DNA from: CAZDKO01 sp964506075 [NCBI: uncultured bacterium]
GTDB taxonomy: Bacteria > CAZDME01 > JAYEMH01
DNA: 21,495 nt
Assembly (NCBI GenBank): GCA_964506075.1
Contig: CAZDKO010000028.1
Span: 1 to 21,495 of the forward strand
Direction of reading: 5' to 3'
Positions within the stretch are counted from its first letter, which is position 1. Every line of letters begins with the position of its first letter. Positions 8,080 to 16,127 of the stretch are shown in pieces. A model generated the notes under the pieces. It was given only the letters and a program-made list of their open reading frames with translations, had not been told where the DNA came from and made no database searches. The position numbers were made by a program, and so were the translations under genes.

Positions 8080-10119
8080 ATGAATAAGATATATTTTGCG
8101 ATAGCGCTTCATTTTCACCAGCCGACAGGAAACTTTGACCATATCTTTGAGAGGGCTTATCAATCCTGTTATAGACCTTTACTCGAGCTCCTTTCAGAAT
8201 ATTCAGATTTAAAAGTCACCGTCCATATTTCCGGGTGTCTGCTGGATTACCTGGAAAGTAAACATCCGGAAGTAATAAAATTAATAAAAAATATGGTTAC
8301 CCGTCGGCAAGTGGAAATTATGGGAGGGGGGTATTATGAGCCCATTTTTACGGCGATTCCCGGGAGGGATTTAACCGGTCAGATTGAAATGATGTCTGAA
8401 CACATTAAAAATAAATTTAATTTTATTCCCAGAGGATTATGGCTGCCCGAACGCATCTGGCATCCTGACCTTACCGAGACGCTATATAAGACGGGGATGC
8501 GTTATTTAATTGTGGATGACGAGCATTTATTAAGGTCGGGAGTCAAAAAAGAGGATATGCACGGTTATTTCTTAACCGGTAAAGGGAAAGAAAAACTGGC
8601 TGTTTTTCCGTCCGATAAAAAACTCCGTTATAACATACCTTTTAGATTGCCGCAGGAGACGATAGATTATTTTAAAAATGCGGCTGAAAAAAAGAAAAGG
8701 CTTCTCTTTACCTATGGAGACGACGGTGAAAAATTCGGCGAATGGCCGGGTACTTATGAGTGGGTCTTTGAAAAGCAGTGGTTGCGTAATTTTTTTAATC
8801 TGCTGCGGCAGAACAAGGACTGGATTGAACCGGTGCATTTTTCTGATTATTTAAAGAATCATGAGCCGACCGCTACTTTACTCATTAAGGAGGGTTCATA
8901 TCAGGAGATGATGGAGTGGTCCGGCGGTTCCTGGAATAATTTTCTCTTGAAATATCCCGAAGCAGACCAGATGCACAAAAAAATGCTATACGTCAGTTCC
9001 AAAATAGAAAAAATAGAAAAGCAGTTCAAACTTAAAAAAATAAAAGAGGTGGAGAAGGCCAGAAAATATCTCTACTCAGGCCAGTGCAACTGTGCTTACT
9101 GGCACGGGGTTTTCGGGGGGCTTTATCTTTATCATTTAAGACGGGCGGTTTATAATCATTTAATTACGGCAGAAAAGATAGCCGATACTCTTCAACATAA
9201 ATTTAACAAAAGCTGGTTTGAGATACATAAACTTGATTTTGATTCGGACGGTAAAGATGAAATTATTATAGAAAACAATAATTTTTCTATTTATGTTGAC
9301 CCCGGAGACGGCGGGGTCATAAAAGAACTGGATTACCGGCCCCTTTCCTTTAACCTGGTAAATACCCTTTCCAGGAAAAAGGAATTTTACCACCAAAAAA
9401 TACTGCACTCACTGCCGAAATCGGATAATTCCAAGATTGCTACCATCCATGATGATTTTAGAGTTGTAGATTCTAATTTTAAAAATATGCTTTTTTATGA
9501 CCGATACCCCCGTTTTTGCTTGAGAAGCTACTTTCTTAAAAAAGATTTAAAACTTGAGAGATTTGTAAATTCTTCGTACGAAGAAATAGGCGATTTTTCC
9601 CAGGGTGCCTATACGGCTAAAATAGCGGATAAAAGCTTAATTTTACAGCGGCAATCAAAACTTTTAGGCCAAAAAATTCTATTGTCTAAATACATAAAGG
9701 TGGAAGCTGAAAATGAAATATCTATCTGGTGCGCCGTTACCAGGAAAGATTTATTTAAATTACAGGCCGTCTTCGGACTGGAATTTAATTTGACCATGCC
9801 GGATTTAAACGCCGAAAGGTACCATTGTCACTTTAAAGGAGCCGATAAAAAGAACCTGAATGAAGAAGGATATACCCCACCGATTTTTAATTTCGGGATC
9901 AAGGATTCTTCCGGGGAGTTAGGCCTTGATTTTCAATTTTCTAAAGAACCGGCAAACGTTTGCTACTTTCCGGTCAGAACTATTTCGCAGTCGGAGCGGG
10001 CCTATGAATTAAATTATCAATGTTCTTCTCTCTTTTTTCTCTGGAACGTAGATTTTGCCAAAGAAGTTAATAATAATTTTTGTTTAAATTTTAGATTTAT
10101 CCCTTCAACCGGGCAATAG
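8080..10119 (+). CDS. GH57 4-alpha-glucanotransferase (amylomaltase-like)
   Basis: The 679-residue enzyme resembles the Thermococcus litoralis 4-alpha-glucanotransferase in length and motifs; such enzymes move alpha-1,4-glucan segments between chains. Region 1 is HFHQP (11-15), region 2 GGGYYEP (82-88), and GLWLPERIW (119-127) carries nucleophile E124, one residue offset from E123 of T. litoralis. DDGEKFGEWPGTYEW (214-228) carries the acid/base Asp. A helical middle domain follows (about 270-360, with YWHGVFGGLYLYHLRRAVY). The remaining C-terminal region is beta-rich and of DUF1926 type. The gene lies 13 bases after the short GH57 gene. An alpha-amylase of the same subfamily is the main alternative. 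Confidence 0.88.
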   Translation: MNKIYFAIALHFHQPTGNFDHIFERAYQSCYRPLLELLSEYSDLKVTVHISGCLLDYLESKHPEVIKLIKNMVTRRQVEIMGGGYYEPIFTAIPGRDLTGQIEMMSEHIKNKFNFIPRGLWLPERIWHPDLTETLYKTGMRYLIVDDEHLLRSGVKKEDMHGYFLTGKGKEKLAVFPSDKKLRYNIPFRLPQETIDYFKNAAEKKKRLLFTYGDDGEKFGEWPGTYEWVFEKQWLRNFFNLLRQNKDWIEPVHFSDYLKNHEPTATLLIKEGSYQEMMEWSGGSWNNFLLKYPEADQMHKKMLYVSSKIEKIEKQFKLKKIKEVEKARKYLYSGQCNCAYWHGVFGGLYLYHLRRAVYNHLITAEKIADTLQHKFNKSWFEIHKLDFDSDGKDEIIIENNNFSIYVDPGDGGVIKELDYRPLSFNLVNTLSRKKEFYHQKILHSLPKSDNSKIATIHDDFRVVDSNFKNMLFYDRYPRFCLRSYFLKKDLKLERFVNSSYEEIGDFSQGAYTAKIADKSLILQRQSKLLGQKILLSKYIKVEAENEISIWCAVTRKDLFKLQAVFGLEFNLTMPDLNAERYHCHFKGADKKNLNEEGYTPPIFNFGIKDSSGELGLDFQFSKEPANVCYFPVRTISQSERAYELNYQCSSLFFLWNVDFAKEVNNNFCLNFRFIPSTGQ

Positions 10120-10139
10120 AACAACCTTATGGAAATCGT

Positions 10140-10874
10140 ATGATCCTTCAAAAAAGGAAAAAAACGGCGGGCCACAGTCAGTCACCACGTTTAACCGAAA
10201 ATCAGCATGGTGAAATAAGGGATTTCTATAGAAAAATATTAATGATGCAGGAGGAAGAAAAAAGAAAGATTTCCCGGGATTTACATGATGAAACCGGACA
10301 GATAGTTATAGCCCTGGGTGCGGCCCTTAACATAGTGGAAGCGGCTTTGAAGGAAGGTAATATTGAAAGGGCTTTAGCGGTTATAAATGAAAATAGAAAA
10401 ATGGTTCAGGAAATTGCCGGCAGAATGAAATCAATGGCTTTAAACCTGAGACCGCCGGGGTTTGATATTTTAGGGCTTTCGGCCATTTTGAGGGAATATT
10501 TTTTCCAATTTACTAAATCCAATACAATCAGAATAGAATTTGACGAAAACGTTAAAGATGACAAGTTAAATGAAGATATAGAGATTACCATATATAGAAT
10601 CATTCAGGAAGGTATCCATAACGTCAAAAAGCATTCAATGGCCAGTGCGGTTAAAATTGATTTAATCCAGACCGAAAAAGCATTACAGCTGGTTGTTGTA
10701 GATAACGGAAAAGGGTTTGATGTTGAAGAATACCACAGGCAATACGACCCTTCTAAGATGGGTTTACGGGGAATAAAAGAAAGAGTGGATATTTTAAACG
10801 GGGTTTTTTCCGTTGAATCGTCTCCTGGCAAAGGGACAAAATTAACGGTAATTTTACCGTTAAAGGGGTTTTAG
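10140..10874 (+). CDS. Soluble NarL/DegS-type sensor histidine kinase
   Basis: The 244-residue kinase has a HisKA_3 dimerisation and phosphoacceptor helix containing EEKRKISRDLHDETGQ (about 39-54), with phosphorylated His at 49, and an HATPase_c domain. The ATP site shows an N-box (YRIIQEGIHNVKKH, N161), DNGKGFD (188-194) and MGLRGIKERV with a C-terminal PGKGTKLTVILP. The first 35 residues are polar, with no transmembrane helix and no PAS, GAF or HAMP domain. The signal must therefore come from the cytosol or from a partner protein. The ribosome site is weak, but the first upstream ATG is out of frame. The stop is two bases from the response regulator gene, and the pair follows two GH57 genes. 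Confidence 0.93.
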   Translation: MILQKRKKTAGHSQSPRLTENQHGEIRDFYRKILMMQEEEKRKISRDLHDETGQIVIALGAALNIVEAALKEGNIERALAVINENRKMVQEIAGRMKSMALNLRPPGFDILGLSAILREYFFQFTKSNTIRIEFDENVKDDKLNEDIEITIYRIIQEGIHNVKKHSMASAVKIDLIQTEKALQLVVVDNGKGFDVEEYHRQYDPSKMGLRGIKERVDILNGVFSVESSPGKGTKLTVILPLKGF

Positions 10875-10876
10875 TC

Positions 10877-11527
10877 ATGGGTATTAAAGTCATATTAGTT
10901 GACGACCATCCAATCGTAAGACAGGGGATTAAATCGGTGATATCAAACGAAAAAGATATTGAAATTATAGCTGAGGCTTCAAATGGGAAAGAGGCGATTG
11001 AAAAGGCTTTAGATAAACGTCCTGACGTGATTATTATGGACGTTACCCTGCCTTTTTTAAACGGCCTGGAGGCCAGCCAGCAAATCATTAAAAAAAATAA
11101 AGATATCAAAATACTTATTTTAAGCATGCATGAAAATCATGCTTTTATAGAGAAGGCGCTAAATTATGGCGTTAAAGGTTATATATTAAAAGATACCGCC
11201 GCAGATGAAATCATACCGGCCATAAGAGAAGTATATGCCGATAGATATTTTCTGAGTTCCAGAATTTCCTCCTTTTTAATAAAGGATTATGTATATAAAA
11301 AGAAAAAATCCCTGAAGCTTAAAAGCATTTCCATGCTGACCGACCGTGAAAAAGAAATATTACAGATGATTGCCGAAGGGATACATAATAAGGAAATAGC
11401 CCAGAGATTAAACCTTTCTTTAAAAACCGTTCTTGTCCACCGGAATAACATAATGCATAAACTGGATATACACAGTCAGGCCAACCTCATAAGATTCGCT
11501 TTGAAAGAAGGGATTGCCAGTTTATAA
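10877..11527 (+). CDS. NarL/FixJ-family response regulator
   Basis: The 216-residue protein has an N-terminal receiver domain: acidic pair D9-D10, phosphoacceptor D55 in IIMDVTLP, S83 and K105 in LKDTAA. It also has a C-terminal LuxR-type helix-turn-helix from about residue 150 (LTDREKEILQMIAEGIHNKEIAQRL, then SLKTVLVHRNNIMHKL). Such regulators bind DNA as dimers when phosphorylated by HisKA_3 kinases. The partner is almost certainly the kinase two bases upstream. Its targets are unknown. Position between two glucan blocks makes the local glucan genes candidate targets, but no operator was recognised. Confidence 0.95.
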   Translation: MGIKVILVDDHPIVRQGIKSVISNEKDIEIIAEASNGKEAIEKALDKRPDVIIMDVTLPFLNGLEASQQIIKKNKDIKILILSMHENHAFIEKALNYGVKGYILKDTAADEIIPAIREVYADRYFLSSRISSFLIKDYVYKKKKSLKLKSISMLTDREKEILQMIAEGIHNKEIAQRLNLSLKTVLVHRNNIMHKLDIHSQANLIRFALKEGIASL

Positions 11528-11688
11528 TATTATACGGTTCAGTTAATATTTATCTGTTTTTCCTCTCCATCTGCTTAGAATTATAGGTTAAAAAATCTGA
11601 TAAACTAAGTATATTTGCTTATTTACTCTTTTCTTTAATTATAGTAATCTATTTATCCCACGAAAGTCTGTTTACTCAAATTTAAGAC

Positions 11689-11696
11689 AGGAGGTG
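11689..11696 (+). promoter_or_regulatory. Strong Shine-Dalgarno that fixes the CBM48 gene start
   Basis: AGGAGGTG ends six bases before ATG 11703, ideal spacing. An upstream in-frame GTG (11694) lies inside this ribosome site and so is unlikely to be the start; ATG 11703 is preferred. Confidence 0.85.
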
Positions 11697-11702
11697 AATA
11701 TT

Positions 11703-12002
11703 ATGCCAAGAATAAAAAATATTCAGGGGGCAAAAGTAACTTTTACTCTTATTGCACCAGAGGCCAAAAAGGTTACGATAACCGGTGATTTTAACAAATG
11801 GGAGCATAAGTCAATATCAATGAGAAAAAACAAAGACCATTTGTGGAAGAAAAGCCTCATTCTTAAACCGGGCCGATATGAATATAAGTTTGTGGTTGAT
11901 GGGAATTGGATAAGCGATCCCAACAATAGCAACAGAGTCTTGAATTCCTTTGGAACAGAAAATTCGGTTATTGAAGTGGGAATCAGTAAGTACAATCAAT
12001 AA
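11703..12002 (+). CDS. Stand-alone CBM48 glycogen-binding protein
   Basis: The 99-residue protein is one carbohydrate-binding module of the CBM48/AMPK-beta type with no enzyme attached. Family marks are KKVTITGDFNKWE (22-34), a middle LWKKSLILKPGRYEYKFVVDG (48-67) and NWISDPNN (68-75), which carry the aromatic and polar residues expected to bind alpha-glucan. These modules usually sit at the N-terminus of GH13 branching or debranching enzymes or on the AMPK beta subunit. Here the module ends shortly after NSVIEVGI. Its ribosome site is the strongest seen in the window. It precedes a GT4 glycogen-synthase-like gene by 46 bases. A role in tethering enzymes to glycogen or sensing glucan is inferred. 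Confidence 0.88.
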   Translation: MPRIKNIQGAKVTFTLIAPEAKKVTITGDFNKWEHKSISMRKNKDHLWKKSLILKPGRYEYKFVVDGNWISDPNNSNRVLNSFGTENSVIEVGISKYNQ

Positions 12003-12048
12003 ATACAAGATAAACCAACCCTGAAAACAGAAAATAAGAAGATTTAAC

Positions 12049-13209
12049 ATGCGTATCGCTCTTTTTGCTTGGGAATCGATGCATTCCGTAAGCGTAGGGG
12101 GAGTTGCTTTCCACGTTACAGAACTGGCCTGTGCTCTTGAAAGGAAAGGGCATGAAGTTCATGTCTTTACCCGTCTGGGGAAAGCTGACCAACCCTGGTA
12201 TGAACGAATTCACGGAGTGCATTATCACCGTTGTCCTTTTAATACCAGTAATGATTTTGTGGAAGAAATAAACAATATGTGCCGTGCCTTTGTTGACGCT
12301 TTTTTCCAGACAGAGGATTATATCGGCCGTTTTGATATTGTTCATGCCCATGATTGGTTGACTTCAAACGCCATGGTATGGATAAAAGAAGGCCGGGGGC
12401 ATAAAGGGATATTAACCATTCATTCCACAGAATACGGCCGCTGCGGCAATAATTTCTCCGGAGGCAATTCTGCCAGAATAAGAGACCATGAAAGACACGG
12501 AACATTTTGTGCCGATAAAGTTATCGCCGTTTCCAAGGCTTTAAAAAGCGAGATTATGTGGATGTATAATGTGCCGGATTGGAAGTCTTTTGTTATATAT
12601 AACGGTATTAACTCCCGTAATTTTAACGGCTGGATAGATCCTGCCGCTGTCCGGAAGCTATATAATGTTGGCCCGCTGGACCCGGTGGTTTTATTTGTAG
12701 GCCGGATGGTGTATCAAAAGGGTCCGGATTTACTCGTTGAAGCCATTCCTTCGGTATTAAAGTATTATGATAAGGCCAAATTTATTTTTGTCGGTGACGG
12801 TGAAATGCGATGGGATGTAGAGAATAAAAGCCGTTCCATGGGGGTCAGTCACGCTACCAGATTCCTTGGATATCTTAACGGCTGGAGACTGGTTGATTTA
12901 TACAAGGCTTCAGATGCCGTTTGTATACCCAGCCGGAATGAACCTTTTGGTATAGTGATACTGGAAGCCTGGAGTGCCGGGAAACCGGTTATCGCCAGTT
13001 TAAGCGGCGGACCGGGGGAGATTATCTGGCATGACGTGAACGGATTAAAGATTTATCCTAATCCTGATTCGGTAGCCTGGGGTATCGGTACTATGTTCCA
13101 GGATTTTGAGCACGCCCGGTGGATGGGAAAAAATGGCAGAATTGCGGTAGAATCGGCTTTTTCCTGGGATATTATTGCCAACCAGGTGCTGGCTGTTTAT
13201 GAAAATTAG
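12049..13209 (+). CDS. GT4 glycogen-synthase-like glycosyltransferase (archaeal type)
   Basis: The 386-residue GT-B enzyme resembles the short GT4 glycogen/alpha-glucan synthases found beside GH57 branching enzymes. The N-lobe has the glycine loop SVGGVAFHVTELA (15-27), VHAHDWLTSN (98-107) and IHSTEYGR (124-131). The C-lobe has VGRMVYQKGPDLL (217-229) with R219 and K224, and the E-x7-E motif EPFGIVILE (E298 and E306). Such enzymes add glucose from ADP- or UDP-glucose to alpha-1,4-glucan ends. A modest AGAAGA precedes ATG 12049. It is followed by DUF4912 and GH57 branching-enzyme genes. A sucrose-synthase-like or other GT4 role is possible, but the neighbours favour glucan synthesis. Confidence 0.8.
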   Translation: MRIALFAWESMHSVSVGGVAFHVTELACALERKGHEVHVFTRLGKADQPWYERIHGVHYHRCPFNTSNDFVEEINNMCRAFVDAFFQTEDYIGRFDIVHAHDWLTSNAMVWIKEGRGHKGILTIHSTEYGRCGNNFSGGNSARIRDHERHGTFCADKVIAVSKALKSEIMWMYNVPDWKSFVIYNGINSRNFNGWIDPAAVRKLYNVGPLDPVVLFVGRMVYQKGPDLLVEAIPSVLKYYDKAKFIFVGDGEMRWDVENKSRSMGVSHATRFLGYLNGWRLVDLYKASDAVCIPSRNEPFGIVILEAWSAGKPVIASLSGGPGEIIWHDVNGLKIYPNPDSVAWGIGTMFQDFEHARWMGKNGRIAVESAFSWDIIANQVLAVYEN

Positions 13210-13230
13210 ATAGCTTATTTAAGGTAAATT

Positions 13231-13236
13231 AGGAGA
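13231..13236 (+). promoter_or_regulatory. Shine-Dalgarno supporting a TTG start
   Basis: AGGAGA lies seven bases before TTG 13244, which opens the DUF4912 gene. The first in-frame ATG comes only at codon 64, just before the DUF4912 domain, so TTG initiation is the best reading. Confidence 0.65.
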
Positions 13237-13243
13237 GATTGGT

Positions 13244-14485
13244 TTGTTACTGAAAAAAAAGAAAAAAGTTATTAAAAGAATTTATGAGCAAGGGGTAGAA
13301 ACGGTAGTTTTATCAGCCAAAAAACCCAAACGGAAACTGTTACCCCGCAGAAAATCAATAAAACAAACGCTCAGAATAAAACAAGCGCTGGCTAAGTTAA
13401 AGCCGCTTGAAAAAAGTGACCTGAAAAGGCCCATGGTAGATAAGTATGAACTTCCTTCCCACTACGGGTCTAATTTTCTTAAACTTATGGTTAAGGACCC
13501 CTTCTGGATATACGCTTACTGGGAAATTGTCCCGGACTCAATTGAATCTCTAAAAAATAATTTTGACCACGAACAGATAAAAGAAGCTAAAATAGTTTTA
13601 CGTTTATACGATATAACCTTTGTTGATTTTAACGGCACTAATGCCAATAGCTATTTTGATATTGAAGTGGGTTCTCATGCCAGTAACTGGTATATTAATC
13701 TTCCCTATGATAACGTTTCCTACGTGGGTGAAATAGGTTTGCGCATTTCGGATGGAAGGTTTTTTGCCCTGGTCAGGTCTAATTTTATTCACACCCCGCG
13801 GATGAGCTATTCGCCCCGGACCGAACAAATATGGATGGAAGTTAATAATAAGAATTATGACACTCCCGACATTGTTTCGGCGATCCGGACCCCGCCAACC
13901 GAAACGAAAAAGGTACCCGCTTCTACCGAAACTAAAAAAAGAAGAATTTATCTTACGGAAGAAGACCTGAAGCGTTACTATGTTGAATTGAGCCCTTTTT
14001 TGAAAGATATAGTCTCGCCGCGTTTAGGCAAAATGTATGGCGAGGTTTTTCAGCATTCTTTTATTATTGAGGGTGAGCGTGAAGAGGGAAGACGAAAAAT
14101 TATGGAGATGCTTCCCAAGGACTATTTTATTAAGAGTATCCTTTCAATCGGTTCTTCTCAGAATCTCGTTATTTTAGGTGCCAGCGAAAATCTGGTTAAA
14201 GGTCCCGGCGGAGCAAGCGAATTTGTAGGGGGAAAGATAAAAGCTCATAAATTCTTTTTTGAATTGGCTACAGAGGTTATTGTTTACGGCCGGACCGAAC
14301 CAGACGCAGAACTATGGTTGGGGGATAAAAAAATTAAATTACAGGGAGACGGGACTTTTAGTTTACGGTTTGCTTTGCCTCCCGACGGAAAACTTCCTCT
14401 GGAATTCAAAGCCATTTCTCACGATAGAGAAGAAAGCCGGCAGATAGAAACTCATATAGAGCGCCGGACCTATGTCAAAAAATAA
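13244..14485 (+). CDS. DUF4912-domain protein with basic N-terminus and Ig-like C-terminal segment
   Basis: The 413-residue protein has no known enzymatic motif. Residues 1-62 are very basic (about 23 Lys/Arg), including a run of five lysines near the start. The DUF4912 domain follows at about 70-200 (YGSNFLKLMVKDPFWIYAYWEI, then HTPRMSYSPRTEQIW). A Pro/Thr-rich linker lies at 215-232. Residues 344-392 have the pattern of a bacterial Ig-like strand unit (VYGRTEPDAELWLG, then DGTFSLRFALPPDGKLPLEFKAI). No signal peptide is seen. The start is a TTG backed by AGGAGA. It lies between a GT4 synthase and a GH57 branching enzyme; I recall this combination in other genomes, without a known function. 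The aromatic-rich DUF4912 core could bind glucan or a partner protein; this is conjecture. Confidence 0.85.
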   Translation: MLLKKKKKVIKRIYEQGVETVVLSAKKPKRKLLPRRKSIKQTLRIKQALAKLKPLEKSDLKRPMVDKYELPSHYGSNFLKLMVKDPFWIYAYWEIVPDSIESLKNNFDHEQIKEAKIVLRLYDITFVDFNGTNANSYFDIEVGSHASNWYINLPYDNVSYVGEIGLRISDGRFFALVRSNFIHTPRMSYSPRTEQIWMEVNNKNYDTPDIVSAIRTPPTETKKVPASTETKKRRIYLTEEDLKRYYVELSPFLKDIVSPRLGKMYGEVFQHSFIIEGEREEGRRKIMEMLPKDYFIKSILSIGSSQNLVILGASENLVKGPGGASEFVGGKIKAHKFFFELATEVIVYGRTEPDAELWLGDKKIKLQGDGTFSLRFALPPDGKLPLEFKAISHDREESRQIETHIERRTYVKK

Positions 14486-14499
14486 AGAAAGAATGAAAT

Positions 14500-16095
14500 A
14501 TGTACCAAGGATATTTTTCCCTAGTGCTTCACGCCCATTTACCCTTTGTTCGTCACCCCGAGGAAGAATATTTTCTTGAGGAGAATTGGCTCTATGAAGC
14601 TATTACCGAAACGTATATCCCTCTCATAGAGGTTTTTGAACGGCTTATCAGAGACGGTGTCAATTTTCGCGTGACCATGTCGCTGACCCCTCCCCTTGTT
14701 TGCATGCTTCAGGACCCCCTTCTGCAAAAAAGATACATAAGGCATATAGACAAACTCATTGAGCTGGCCGCTAAAGAAGTAGAAAGAACCGGCTACGACT
14801 CTCGGTTCCATGGTGTAGCTTTAATGTATCATCGTAAACTCCATGAGACCAGGGAATTGTTTATTGAAAAATACGATAAAAATATTGTTCAGGCTTTTAA
14901 GAATTTTCAGGATACGGGTTATGTGGAAATTGTGGCTTCCTGCGCCACGCACGGATTTTTACCTCTTCTTAATGTTAACGAGAAGAACGTAAAGGCGCAG
15001 ATTAAAATCGGGGTTGACCATTATAGAAAAACTTTTAAAAGGGATCCCCGGGGATTCTGGCTCCCGGAATGCGGTTATTATCCCGGCGTAGATAATATTT
15101 TAAAAGAAGCCGGCATCAGATATTTTTTCGTTGATTCACACGGAATTTTAAATGCCGATCCTGTTCCTCGTTATAGTGTTTATGCACCGATATATTGCCC
15201 TTCGGGTGTAGCCGCTTTTGCCCGGGATTGGGAATCATCTAAACAAGTTTGGAGTTCTAAAGAAGGGTATCCCGGCGATCCTGATTACAGGGAGTATTAC
15301 AAAGATATAGGGTATGAATTAGAATATAATTATATTAAGCCGTACATTCATCCTTCCGGATTCAGGGTCAATACGGGACTTAAATACTGGCGGATAACCG
15401 GAGACACCGATTATAAACAGCCTTATATGCCTGATTGGGCCCGGGAAAAAGCCGCTATTCATGCCGGTAATTTCATGTTTAACCGTCAAAAGCAAATAGA
15501 ATCTTTGTCCGGTCATATGGACCGAAAACCGATAATTATTGCTCCCTATGATGCAGAGTTATTTGGACACTGGTGGTTTGAAGGTCCCATGTGGATAGAT
15601 TTTTTGGCCCGTAAAATATTTTACGACCAGAATACTGTCCAGATGGTTACTCCGTCCGAATATCTTTATGAATATCCCACCAATCAGGTGGCTTTGCCTT
15701 CGTATTCGAGCTGGGGTTATAAGGGATATAATGAAGTCTGGGTTGAAGGCAGTAATGATTGGCTTTATCGGCATTTACATATAGCCGGTGAAAAGATGGT
15801 TCAACTGGCAGAAAAATTCTCCAGGTTTACCCACGAGACGCTGAGTATATATAGACGAGCGCTTAATCAGGCGGCCCGGGAACTTTTGCTGGCTCAAGCC
15901 AGTGACTGGGCATTTATCATGAAAACAGGAACGATGGTTTCCTATGCCCAGAAGAGAGTGAAACTTCATCTTAATAGATTTAACCGTCTGTACGATGATA
16001 TGTTAAATCGAAGCATAGACCGGGAATGGTTGAGTGAAGTTGAGTTTAGAGATAACATCTTTCAGAACATCAATTGCGGTGAATATTATCGCTAA
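14500..16095 (+). CDS. GH57 1,4-alpha-glucan branching enzyme
   Basis: The 531-residue enzyme closely follows the GH57 branching enzymes such as Thermococcus TK1436 and Thermus TTHA1902, which cut alpha-1,4-glucan and re-attach the piece as an alpha-1,6 branch. Region 1 is LHAHLPFVRHPE (10-21). ATHGFLPLL (149-157) is region 2, RGFWLPECGYY (184-194) carries nucleophile E190, and APYDAELFGHWWFEGP (348-363) carries acid/base D351. The DUF1957-type helical C-terminal domain follows, with the Trp-rich segment SSWGYKGYNEVWVEGSNDW (403-421) expected near the active site. Length matches the family. No GH13 GlgB is present in the window, so this is the only candidate branching enzyme seen. Confidence 0.93.
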   Translation: MYQGYFSLVLHAHLPFVRHPEEEYFLEENWLYEAITETYIPLIEVFERLIRDGVNFRVTMSLTPPLVCMLQDPLLQKRYIRHIDKLIELAAKEVERTGYDSRFHGVALMYHRKLHETRELFIEKYDKNIVQAFKNFQDTGYVEIVASCATHGFLPLLNVNEKNVKAQIKIGVDHYRKTFKRDPRGFWLPECGYYPGVDNILKEAGIRYFFVDSHGILNADPVPRYSVYAPIYCPSGVAAFARDWESSKQVWSSKEGYPGDPDYREYYKDIGYELEYNYIKPYIHPSGFRVNTGLKYWRITGDTDYKQPYMPDWAREKAAIHAGNFMFNRQKQIESLSGHMDRKPIIIAPYDAELFGHWWFEGPMWIDFLARKIFYDQNTVQMVTPSEYLYEYPTNQVALPSYSSWGYKGYNEVWVEGSNDWLYRHLHIAGEKMVQLAEKFSRFTHETLSIYRRALNQAARELLLAQASDWAFIMKTGTMVSYAQKRVKLHLNRFNRLYDDMLNRSIDREWLSEVEFRDNIFQNINCGEYYR

Positions 16096-16127
16096 AAATA
16101 TTTATTTTATAGACTTAATTAAATAGA

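Noticed and set aside
10753-11127. 124-codon open frame on the - strand across the kinase/regulator junction
   Set aside because: It lies antisense to two clear genes, starts and ends inside them, and its translation shows no domain.
11528-11560. Terminator after the response regulator
   Set aside because: Only a short AT palindrome (ATAATATTAT) is present; no GC-rich stem followed by a T run.
11615-11645. Possible promoter TTGCTT / TATAGT before the CBM48 gene
   Set aside because: The spacer is 19 bases and the -35 is poor; the 175-base gap is so AT-rich that such matches are expected by chance.
11694-11702. GTG start adding three residues to the CBM48 protein
   Set aside because: The GTG is part of the AGGAGGTG ribosome site, so ATG 11703 is the better start.
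11983-12351. 122-codon open frame on the - strand over the start of the GT4 synthase
   Set aside because: It is antisense to a strong GT4 coding region and has no recognisable motif or ribosome site.
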